Shown here: piece by piece, positions 7,064 to 14,056 of the stretch
Layout: each line of letters begins with the position of its first letter
How positions within the stretch are numbered: the stretch's first letter is position 1
Assembly: GCA_945833895.1 (NCBI GenBank)
Contig: CAMAGQ010000013.1
Span: forward strand, 1-21,845
Direction: 5' to 3'
Length of the DNA stretch: 21,845 nt
DNA from: an uncultured bacterium
Lineage (GTDB): Bacteria > Cyanobacteriota > Vampirovibrionia > Gastranaerophilales > Gastranaerophilaceae
Translations under genes and position numbers: made by a program
Notes under the pieces: generated by a model
Database searches by the model: none
The model's input: the letters and a program-made list of their open reading frames with translations, nothing else
What the model was told of the DNA's origin: nothing

Positions 7064-7186
7064 TTATTTTTTGATGGGGGAAATGACAATTGTTTCACCA
7101 CAAACTACAATCTGTCCCTCTGTACTCGTTTCAGGGTTGTCAAGTTGAACGACGTATTCCAAATCGACAGGTTCATAGCAGGTCAT
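7064..7186 (-). pseudogene. 40-codon frame, possible gene remnant or small protein
   Basis: On the minus strand a frame opens at ATG 7186 and encodes 40 residues beginning MTCYEPVDLEYVVQLDN and ending VICTORY-free but protein-like with ...IVVCGETIVISPIKK before TAA. The composition (alternating hydrophobic beta-like segments, two cysteines) looks coding rather than random AT-rich DNA. The open frame continues 18 codons upstream of the ATG with plausible residues but no start codon. No Shine-Dalgarno sequence lies at a proper distance from the ATG; an AAGGA is about 25 bases away. I therefore favour the surviving 3' end of a lost gene over a functional small protein. I recognise no family. Confidence 0.35.
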
Positions 7187-7292
7187 TGTTACAAAATGTA
7201 AATTATTAAAATCCTTGCTATAACACGCTTTTAAAAATTTTTATCTTCCAATAGTCAATTTTTAATAAGAAAATGTTTTTATATAAATACGA

Positions 7293-7298
7293 TATAAT
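7293..7298 (+). promoter_or_regulatory. -10 box of the 7330 gene
   Basis: A perfect TATAAT lies 31 bp before the ATG at 7330, so the start point would be near 7305 with a short leader carrying AAGGAG. No good -35 hexamer is visible at 16-18 bp, so the promoter is only partly supported. Confidence 0.4.
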
Positions 7299-7329
7299 TT
7301 GGGGATATAAAGAAAAAGGAGATATATTA

Positions 7330-8403
7330 ATGTCAGGGGATTTTTTAAATGTTAATTTACACATTGGTGGCAAAACTCAGCAAGTAAAGTTTGAAAAAGG
7401 TGTTTCTTTTGAAAATAACGGTGGTCGTTATAAAGTCGATAACAACAAGTTATTGTTATTTGATAAAAGTACAAACAACTGGAATGAAGTTTTCGAAATA
7501 AAAATGACCAATTATCAATTTTCAGTCTTCAAGGCAATGGCAAATAATAACAATGAAGGCGAGAATGTTTTGAGTGTCAAAGATATTCAAATAGCACAGC
7601 AAAAATACAAAAACAGCCAATTTATTTCTGACATGTCTGAGTTTTTGCCGTCAGGATACAAAATCGAAAAGCCAGAGATATCTGTTCCAAGAAAATATGT
7701 TCAATTAAATGTTTCTGACGGAAAAAATTCCGGTGCAAAATTGACGTTTAGTTATTCAAATGAAAAAGTTCAGACTCAAAAACCGGCAGAAGCCCAAGTG
7801 ACAAAGCCTTCTGGTTCTGTAGAAGCCTTAATTGGAGCAAATCAGGAAAAAGTAGAGAAATACAGAGCAGAATTTGCTAAAATGAAATCTGCTGATATTG
7901 CGGATAAATTGTTTAAGCAAATTTCCGGGCCTTCATCAAATGAAAAGACACTATCTATGTTTGATGCGATTCCTGATGATAAACTGTTAGAAACTATTTC
8001 TGCATATAATAAACATTTCGAAAATGCTTATATCTGGAATTTCTTTAACGGAGAAACAAGAAATCCTGATTGGTCAAATAAAAAAACAAACTATTTTGAC
8101 TCTTTGTTCTATGCAATAAATGATGAATATGGAATTGGAGCAAAAGAAATTAAACCAAGATTGAATAGGGTTTTCAACGTACTCTCAAAAACTGATTTAA
8201 CACCTGAAAGAAGAAAATATATACAAGATGCAAAAACTCTGCTAAATTCAGGCAAGGATTTAGATAAAGAAACTATCTGTAAGATTGAAAATAAACTAGC
8301 GGAAGCAATGGGAACTTCTCCAAAATATTATGAAAAATCTATTCTTGGATTCAAATATTGGACGATGAATTATTCATCAGTTAGACGTGTTCCGAATTTC
8401 TAA
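7330..8403 (+). CDS. Unknown protein, probably lineage-specific
   Basis: I do not recognise this 357-residue protein. I start it at ATG 7330, after AAGGAG with an 8-bp spacer, rather than at an in-frame ATG 57 bp upstream that has no ribosome site and lies before the -10 box. It has no signal peptide or membrane segment, so it is probably cytoplasmic or exported by a route without a visible signal. Residues 1-60 look beta-rich. A module at about 60-110 (YQFSVFKAMANNNNEGENVL, then SVKDIQIAQQKY, then DMSEFLPSGYKIEKPE) has an Asn/Glu/Gly-rich loop slightly like a degenerate EF-hand. About 145-185 is a Lys/Pro/Ala/Gln linker. The remainder (about 185-357) is mostly helical and ends in a basic aromatic tail (YWTMNYSSVRRVPNF). 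It stands alone, convergent with ade. Confidence 0.75.
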   Translation: MSGDFLNVNLHIGGKTQQVKFEKGVSFENNGGRYKVDNNKLLLFDKSTNNWNEVFEIKMTNYQFSVFKAMANNNNEGENVLSVKDIQIAQQKYKNSQFISDMSEFLPSGYKIEKPEISVPRKYVQLNVSDGKNSGAKLTFSYSNEKVQTQKPAEAQVTKPSGSVEALIGANQEKVEKYRAEFAKMKSADIADKLFKQISGPSSNEKTLSMFDAIPDDKLLETISAYNKHFENAYIWNFFNGETRNPDWSNKKTNYFDSLFYAINDEYGIGAKEIKPRLNRVFNVLSKTDLTPERRKYIQDAKTLLNSGKDLDKETICKIENKLAEAMGTSPKYYEKSILGFKYWTMNYSSVRRVPNF

Positions 8404-8445
8404 ATTCTGTCCTCGCTCGTAAGGAGAAGTATAATACTCTATCCA

Positions 8446-10152
8446 TTAACTCTCAAAAATATCGATAAATTTACAGCAATTGGCATCAAAAACACCTTTG
8501 TCGGTTATTTTTAACTCAGGAATTACCGACAGTGACAAAAACGCTATTGTCATAAACGGGTCATCTAATTTACAGCCGATTTTGTGAACTTGTTCTCTAA
8601 GCATATTGCAATGTTCAAGGACATAGTCAAACGGTTTATCAGACATTAACCCTGCAATAGGGAGCGGTAATTTTGCCAGAACTTCGCCGTTATTAACCAC
8701 AACTTTTCCGCCTTGCGATTTTACAAGTTCGATTGCTGCCAATTCCATATCTGCATCATTTGTTCCGATTACAATCATATTATGAGAATCGTGAGCAACC
8801 GTAGAGGCAATTGCTCCGCTTTTCAGCCCGAATCCTTTCACAAACCCTTTGCCGATATTACCCGTTGCCCTGTGTCGTTCAAGGACTGTTATTTTTAGAA
8901 CATCGTTTTCAATATCAGATTCTGCAAGACCATTCACAATTTTAATTTTAGACTTTGTTGCTTTAGTCAAAAGTGACCCCGGTATTATCTCGATTGCTTT
9001 TACTGTATCGGTTTTTGCAGGAATTTGAAAATCTTCGTGTTCAATCCATTTGACGTTCACAGAACCTCTGAGTTTTGGAATTTCATTGTGTTCGGTATCG
9101 ACGGTTAATTCTCCGTTTTGTGCTACAATTTGTCCGTCTTTGAACACGATTTGCGGTTTGAAATCTTCAAGGTTATCAAATACCAGTAAATCCGCTTTGT
9201 ACCCCGGAGCAATTGCTCCAAGATTATTCAGTCCGAAATATTTTGCGGTGTTGAAAGATGCTGCTTTTATTGCTGTCACTGGATTTACGCCTGCTGAAAC
9301 ACACTGGCGAATCATATCGTTAATATGTCCTTTTAAGTCTGTCGGATGCCTGTCGTCTGTGACAAGAATACATCTGTCCGTATTTCCTTCTTTTAGTATC
9401 GGGATTAGGGCTTGTAAATCTTTTGCCGCAGAGCCTTCTCTAATCATAACATACATCCCGAGTCCGAGTTTTTCTTCTGCCTCTTTGACTGTTGTGCATT
9501 CGTGGTCGGACATTACACCTGATGCGACGTAGGCACATAAGTCTTTTCCTGAAAGGTTCGGGGCGTGTCCGTCAATTTTTTTGTATTTGCTTTTACCCAG
9601 TTTTAATTTGGACATTACCTCTTTATTGCAATTCAAAACCCCCGGATAATTCATCATCTCTGCAATCCCGAGAACCTCAGGTGCATCTATCAGGAAGGAC
9701 AAATCGTAACTTGCCAAATCAAAACCCGAAGTTTCAAATTGAGTTGCAGGAACACAAGACGGAAGCATCATGTAAACTTGCAGCGGTATATTTTTACACG
9801 CTTCACGCATAAAACTTATCCCGTGCAAACCGAAAACGTTTGAAATTTCGTGCGGGTCGGCAATTACTGTTAGTGTACCCTCAGGTACGACAGCCTTTGC
9901 AAATTCTTTTGGCAGGCACATTGAACTTTCAATATGAACGTGACCGTCAATGAACGCAGGTGATAAATATTTTCCCTCTAGGTTGATTTCTTCATCCCCT
10001 TCGTAATTTTGTGCCATTCCTGCAATGATACCGTTGTATATTGCGATATCGGTTAATTCTATTTTGTTATTAAAAACATTTACAACTTTTGCATTTTTTA
10101 TTACTAAATCGGCTTTTTTCTCGCCTTTTGCTACTTTAATAAGATTTTCCAT
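8446..10152 (-). CDS. ade: Adenine deaminase
   Basis: This 568-residue amidohydrolase converts adenine to hypoxanthine and ammonia in purine salvage. The metal-binding signatures of the bacterial Ade family are present: FIDGHVHIESSM (67-78), DPHE (99-102), the bridging Glu in AEMMNYPGV (E165), DGHAP (194-198), SDHE (215-218) and TDDRHP (265-270). The C-terminal family domain is also complete, including 'VAHDSHNMIVIGTND' and the Gly-rich 'KSQGGKVVVNNGEV'. Length is normal for the family. The ATG is preceded by GGAGGA only a few bases away. It is transcribed singly, divergent from the AI-2E permease across 114 bp, and convergent with the unknown gene at 7330. No purine riboswitch is evident in the 114-bp spacer. 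Confidence 0.95.
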   Translation of the reverse strand: MENLIKVAKGEKKADLVIKNAKVVNVFNNKIELTDIAIYNGIIAGMAQNYEGDEEINLEGKYLSPAFIDGHVHIESSMCLPKEFAKAVVPEGTLTVIADPHEISNVFGLHGISFMREACKNIPLQVYMMLPSCVPATQFETSGFDLASYDLSFLIDAPEVLGIAEMMNYPGVLNCNKEVMSKLKLGKSKYKKIDGHAPNLSGKDLCAYVASGVMSDHECTTVKEAEEKLGLGMYVMIREGSAAKDLQALIPILKEGNTDRCILVTDDRHPTDLKGHINDMIRQCVSAGVNPVTAIKAASFNTAKYFGLNNLGAIAPGYKADLLVFDNLEDFKPQIVFKDGQIVAQNGELTVDTEHNEIPKLRGSVNVKWIEHEDFQIPAKTDTVKAIEIIPGSLLTKATKSKIKIVNGLAESDIENDVLKITVLERHRATGNIGKGFVKGFGLKSGAIASTVAHDSHNMIVIGTNDADMELAAIELVKSQGGKVVVNNGEVLAKLPLPIAGLMSDKPFDYVLEHCNMLREQVHKIGCKLDDPFMTIAFLSLSVIPELKITDKGVFDANCCKFIDIFES

Positions 10153-10266
10153 AGTCCTCCGATGCTTAGTTAATATTACTATATCATAAATTCGGGTACG
10201 GTAGTGTAATCTTTTATTTTTTATGTTAGGATACCCTTTGAAGATTGTATAATAAAGGAGTTTGTT

Positions 10267-11349
10267 ATGTTTAACAATTTATTAAATAAATATGTAACGG
10301 GCAGAAATATAATGTTTGCAGTAGTTGTAGTATTATTTATTGTTCTTGCCGCACTTATGCAGGATGTTGCAATAATGTTTTTTGCTTCCTTTGTTATAGC
10401 GTGTTCATTAAATCCGTTGGTTGACAAATTTTTTACAAAGTTGAAACGACCGGTTGCCGCGGCAATAATTCTCGGCGGAATAATATTGCTGTTACTGTTA
10501 ATATTTGTTCCTTTGATTGCTATGGCGGGAAGTGAAATCAAATCTTTTGCAGCTTCATTTCCGCAATATCTTGACAGTCTTAACGCCTTTGTCGAGAAAA
10601 CTCCTCTTATAAATAAATCTGATATTGCCAAAATGGATATAGGAAATATGGTATCTTCGGCATCAGGTTTTGCTTCAAAATTTATAAACGAAGCTGTCGG
10701 AATTGGGAAGAATCTTGGTTCGGGATTTGTTTATTTGCTAATATCTTTGATTATGATTTATTATTTTATGGCTGATAAGGAAGTTATTGAAGATACTTAT
10801 GTTCATTTGTTTCCTGTCCAAATGAGAGAAAAAGCGAAATCTGTTTTGGATATAATTTCTAAAAAAATCGGCGGGTATGTTGTCGGACAACTTACCGCAA
10901 TGGCAAGTGTCGGCGTGATTATGACAATCGGATTACTTATTTTGAAAGTTGATTATGCGGTTTTATTGGGATTTATCACGGCGGTACTTGATATAATTCC
11001 TGTTGTCGGACCCGGTATTGCACTGGTTATATGTCTTGTTGCGGCATATAAGTCAGGGCTGCTTGTGTTGGTTTTGATTACGGTTGTTTTTGCTGTCGCT
11101 CAATTTTCAGAAAACAATCTGGTAAAACCTTATGTGTTTGGAAAACTTCTTAATATTCATCCGATTATTATATTTTTATTCTTGTTTATTACGGCAAAAT
11201 ATATGGGTGTTATCGGTGTAATCTTTGCCCCTGCAATCGCTGCAACAGTCTGCGTTTTGATTGAAGAACTGTATATGAAAAATTTGGACAAAAATGTTGC
11301 AGAAATTCCCGAAAAAGATTCAAGCCAAGAGGAAAAAATTGAGAACTAA
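10267..11349 (+). CDS. AI-2E family permease (PerM/YdiK/TqsA type)
   Basis: The 360-residue polytopic inner-membrane protein belongs to the AI-2E transporter family. Hydrophobic segments are at about 15-35, 37-55, 65-90, 155-175, 210-232, 235-260, 265-285 and 305-335. A less hydrophobic region of about 60 residues lies between the third and fourth, as is typical. Family-typical stretches include 'AVLDIIPVVGPGIALV' and 'ENNLVKPYVFGKLLNIHPIIIFL' near the C-terminal third. The cytoplasmic tail is short and charged. Named members export autoinducer-2 or act as Na+(Li+)/H+ antiporters, and the real substrate cannot be read from sequence. AAAGGAG precedes the ATG. It stands alone; the spacer after it is filled by repeats. 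Confidence 0.9.
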   Translation: MFNNLLNKYVTGRNIMFAVVVVLFIVLAALMQDVAIMFFASFVIACSLNPLVDKFFTKLKRPVAAAIILGGIILLLLLIFVPLIAMAGSEIKSFAASFPQYLDSLNAFVEKTPLINKSDIAKMDIGNMVSSASGFASKFINEAVGIGKNLGSGFVYLLISLIMIYYFMADKEVIEDTYVHLFPVQMREKAKSVLDIISKKIGGYVVGQLTAMASVGVIMTIGLLILKVDYAVLLGFITAVLDIIPVVGPGIALVICLVAAYKSGLLVLVLITVVFAVAQFSENNLVKPYVFGKLLNIHPIIIFLFLFITAKYMGVIGVIFAPAIAATVCVLIEELYMKNLDKNVAEIPEKDSSQEEKIEN

Positions 11350-11404
11350 TTTCACAAATTTGAGAAATTTTTAATAAAGTGAACCAAAATTTTTGTCATC
11401 CATA

Positions 11405-11520
11405 ACCCTCTCCCGAATTTCTAAACTCACTAACGTTCATTAAGAAATTCTACCTTCTCCCCTTAGGGGCGAGGGTATTTGTACATAGTCCTCCCCTTGA
11501 AGGAGGGGTTGGTGTGGGGT
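11405..11520. repeat. Palindromic G/C-rich intergenic repeat cluster
   Basis: The cluster opens with ACCCTC (11405-11410) pairing with GAGGGT (11471-11476). Nested inside are GAATTTCT (11415-11422) with AGAAATTC (11443-11450) and a CCCC-TTA-GGGG hairpin near 11460-11469. A second unit, CCTCCCCTTGAAGGAGGGG (11490-11508), is followed by TTGGTGTGGGGTG, which matches the pattern of the element at 6844-6893. It is non-coding repeat DNA of a dispersed family between the permease and hydrogenase genes. The bases 11521-11618 hold nothing I can name. Confidence 0.6.
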
Positions 11521-11618
11521 GATTTCAATTATTTCAAATCTCACCACCATGTCATCCTAACCTTTACAAAGCGAACCGAATATTTTGTGTAATCTACATA
11601 ACTTCCTCTACAATTAAC

Positions 11619-11624
11619 TTGACA
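11619..11624 (+). promoter_or_regulatory. Candidate -35 box for the hydrogenase operon
   Basis: A consensus TTGACA lies 56 bp before the start of the hydrogenase operon. The -10 box is unclear. The hexamer at 17-bp spacing is GAAAAT, and the better TAGTAT at 11647-11652 is 22 bp away, which is too long for an ordinary sigma-70 promoter unless helped by an activator. No Rex or FNR-like box is obvious to me in the leader. Confidence 0.35.
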
Positions 11625-11679
11625 AAAGAATTTTTTACGGGGAAAATAGTATTGTGTTTATTATTGATCCGAGGTAGTT

Positions 11680-12174
11680 ATGATAAAGAGTACAATTGAC
11701 ATTGATTTTAGCAAAATAGATGATATTTTGAAATCTTACAATTATGAAAAATCATCTCTGATTGCGATATTACAGAAGGTTCAGGAATTATACAAATATC
11801 TTCCTGAAGAGGCAATAACTTATATTGGCGAAAGGATGGAAGGGCTTTCGCCTGCAACGGTGTATGGCGTTGCAACATTTTATGCTCAATTCTCGCTTGA
11901 GCCAAAGGGTAAATATGAAATAAAAGTTTGTGACGGAACGGCATGCCACGTCAGAGGTTCGTCAGGCGTACTTGCTGCAATAAAAGAAAAGTTAAACCTT
12001 GAAAAAGGTAAATTTACGACCGCAGACGGCTTATTTTCGCTTGAAATCGTCAGTTGCCTCGGTGCTTGCGGTTTAGCACCTGCAATAGTTGTAAACGGTA
12101 CAGTACATCCTCAAATGACTCCTGATGCCGTATCTACAATTATAGATACACTTGTTAGCAAGGAAAGGGGTTAA
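11680..12174 (+). CDS. hydC: NuoE-like [2Fe-2S] subunit of NAD-linked [FeFe]-hydrogenase
   Basis: This 164-residue protein has the thioredoxin-like [2Fe-2S] fold of the 24-kDa/NuoE family. An N-terminal helical bundle includes SSLIAILQKVQELYKYLP (25-42) and the family signature 'PATVYGVATFYAQF' (58-71). The cluster ligands are C84-X4-C89 and C126-X3-C130. In trimeric hydrogenases of the Thermotoga HydABC type this subunit passes electrons within the soluble complex next to the flavin subunit. The ATG follows GAGG at 5 bp. Three bases separate its stop from the next gene, so it is the first gene of a tight operon with hydB and hydA. The name follows the HydABC scheme; HndA is the equivalent in Desulfovibrio-type systems. 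Confidence 0.92.
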   Translation: MIKSTIDIDFSKIDDILKSYNYEKSSLIAILQKVQELYKYLPEEAITYIGERMEGLSPATVYGVATFYAQFSLEPKGKYEIKVCDGTACHVRGSSGVLAAIKEKLNLEKGKFTTADGLFSLEIVSCLGACGLAPAIVVNGTVHPQMTPDAVSTIIDTLVSKERG

Positions 12175-12177
12175 GGA

Positions 12178-14040
12178 ATGGAAAAAACTTGTTTGAATAT
12201 TGATATCAAAGAAGAACAGAAAAAAGCACAGGAATATATAAAAAATCAAGGGTTGAGAGTTCTTGTATGTTCAGGTACGGGTTGTATGGCGAACGGTTCA
12301 GCCAAGGTTATGGAAAAATTCAGAGAACTTGGTGCGAATGTTTCAACCCTGACTCAGCATGACAAAATGACAATTGTTCCGACAGGATGTCACGGTTTTT
12401 GTGAACAGGGCGTTCTTGTTATTATTCCTGAACTTCACACAACTTATGTAAAAGTTAAGGTTGAAGATGTAGAAGAAATTTTCAACAGTCACATCGTTGG
12501 CGGAAAACCTGTTGAACGACTCTTATACACAGACCCTGCAACGGGAAACAAGGTTGCTCGTTCAGAGGAAATAAATTTCTATGCAAAACAAACCAGAACT
12601 GCTCTTGCAAATTGCGGACGAATTGCCGCTGAAAGTTTGCAGGAATCAATTGCAATGCGAGGTTATGAGGCATTGGCAAAGGTTTTGGAAGAAAATAAAC
12701 CTGATGATGTAATTACAGAAATTGAAAATTCAGGGCTAAGAGGTCGTGGTGGCGGTGGTTTCCCGACAGGCAGAAAATGGCGTTCCGTATCTCGTTACAA
12801 AGGCGGAAAATCTTATGTAATCTGTAACGGTGATGAGGGCGATCCTGGTGCATTCATGGATAGAAGTGTTATGGAAGGCGATCCGCACAAACTTCTTGAA
12901 GGTATGGCTATTGCTGCATTTGCAATTGGTTCTGATGAAGGTTATATCTATGTAAGAGCCGAATATCCGCTTGCTATCCACAGATTGCGTGTTGCTATCC
13001 GTGAGGCGGAAGAAAATCATTATCTTGGCGATAACATCTTCGGTACTGATTTTTCATTCCATATTCATATTAAAGAGGGTGCAGGAGCGTTTGTTTGCGG
13101 TGAATCTTCAGCACTTATCGCATCTATTGAAGGTGAACGCGGTATGCCTCGTCCGAAAAATATTCACATGGCTGAAAAAGGTTTATTCAACAGACCAACT
13201 CTGTTAAATAACGTTGAAACTTTTGCAAATGTGCCGTTGATTATTTTGAACGGTGCTGATTGGTTCAGTTCGATGGGTACAGAAAATTCTAAAGGTACAA
13301 AAACTTTTGCACTTACAGGCGAAGTAAACAACACAGGGCTTATTGAAGTTCCTATGAATACAACATTGCGCGAAATTGTATTTGATTTGGGCGGCGGAAT
13401 TAGAAACGGTAAAAAGTTTAAGGCTGTTCAAATCGGCGGACCTTCAGGCGGTTGTTTGACAGAAGAGCATCTTGATATGCCTATGGATTACGAAAATTTG
13501 AAATCAGTAGGTGCAATGGTCGGTTCCGGCGGTCTTGTTGTTATGAACGAAGACACCTGTATCGTTGAAGTTGCAAGGTTCTTCATGAACTTCACTCAGC
13601 ATGAAAGTTGCGGTAAATGTACTCCGTGCCGTGAAGGTACTAAAAACATGCTTGCTATTTTGACAAAAATAGTTGAAGGTAAAGGCACAATGGAGGATTT
13701 GGATACGCTGGAAGAACTTGCCGAAGTTGTAAAAGAAAGTTCTCTGTGCGGGCTTGGTAAATCTGCACCTAATCCGGTTTTATCAACATTGAAATACTTT
13801 AGAGATGAATATATTGCACATATTCGTGATAAGAAATGTCCTGCAGGCGTTTGTACTGCTTTGAAAACTTACACGATTAATCCTGAAAAATGCAAAGGAT
13901 GTTCAAAATGTGCAAGAAATTGTCCTGTCGGGGCAATTGACGGGGTTATAAAATCACCGTTTAAGATTGATCAAAGTAAATGTATTAAATGCGGAGCATG
14001 TATGAATGGCTGTGCGTTTAAGGCTGTAGAATTATCATAA
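12178..14040 (+). CDS. hydB: NuoF-like flavin subunit of NAD-linked [FeFe]-hydrogenase
   Basis: This 620-residue protein reads as four modules. Residues 25-105 are a thioredoxin-like [2Fe-2S] domain with C31-X4-C36 and C71-X3-C75. Residues about 150-440 are the NuoF core with the NADH/FMN loop LRGRGGGGFPTGRKW (187-201), FMN-contact VICNGDEGDPGAFMDRS (214-230) and 'GAGAFVCGESSAL' (301-313). The N3-type [4Fe-4S] site has C478-X2-C481-X2-C484 and C524. The C-terminal 2x[4Fe-4S] ferredoxin domain has C572/575/578/582 and C602/605/608/612. This is the HydB/HndC architecture, in which FMN exchanges electrons with NAD(H) and is the proposed bifurcation site. AGGAAAGGGG lies just before the stop of hydC and serves this start. 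HydA follows after 16 bp. All cluster ligands I would expect are present. Confidence 0.94.
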   Translation: MEKTCLNIDIKEEQKKAQEYIKNQGLRVLVCSGTGCMANGSAKVMEKFRELGANVSTLTQHDKMTIVPTGCHGFCEQGVLVIIPELHTTYVKVKVEDVEEIFNSHIVGGKPVERLLYTDPATGNKVARSEEINFYAKQTRTALANCGRIAAESLQESIAMRGYEALAKVLEENKPDDVITEIENSGLRGRGGGGFPTGRKWRSVSRYKGGKSYVICNGDEGDPGAFMDRSVMEGDPHKLLEGMAIAAFAIGSDEGYIYVRAEYPLAIHRLRVAIREAEENHYLGDNIFGTDFSFHIHIKEGAGAFVCGESSALIASIEGERGMPRPKNIHMAEKGLFNRPTLLNNVETFANVPLIILNGADWFSSMGTENSKGTKTFALTGEVNNTGLIEVPMNTTLREIVFDLGGGIRNGKKFKAVQIGGPSGGCLTEEHLDMPMDYENLKSVGAMVGSGGLVVMNEDTCIVEVARFFMNFTQHESCGKCTPCREGTKNMLAILTKIVEGKGTMEDLDTLEELAEVVKESSLCGLGKSAPNPVLSTLKYFRDEYIAHIRDKKCPAGVCTALKTYTINPEKCKGCSKCARNCPVGAIDGVIKSPFKIDQSKCIKCGACMNGCAFKAVELS

Positions 14041-14056
14041 GTTTGAGGAAGAATAA

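Noticed and set aside
7273..7329. Upstream start for the unknown 357-residue protein
   Set aside because: It lies before the TATAAT box and has no ribosome site; ATG 7330 follows AAGGAG.
8404..8445. AGTATAATACT dyad between the unknown gene and ade
   Set aside because: It is a short AT-rich chance palindrome without a U-run, not a credible terminator.
9050..9812. Long plus-strand frames opposite adenine deaminase
   Set aside because: They are antisense shadows of a gene with full family motifs and have no ribosome sites or protein-like features.
10248..10253. TATAAT before the AI-2E permease
   Set aside because: Transcription from it would start within or just after the Shine-Dalgarno sequence (10254-10260), so it is unlikely to be the working -10 box.
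12736..13020. Minus-strand frame opposite hydB
   Set aside because: It is a shadow of the FMN-binding region of the real gene.
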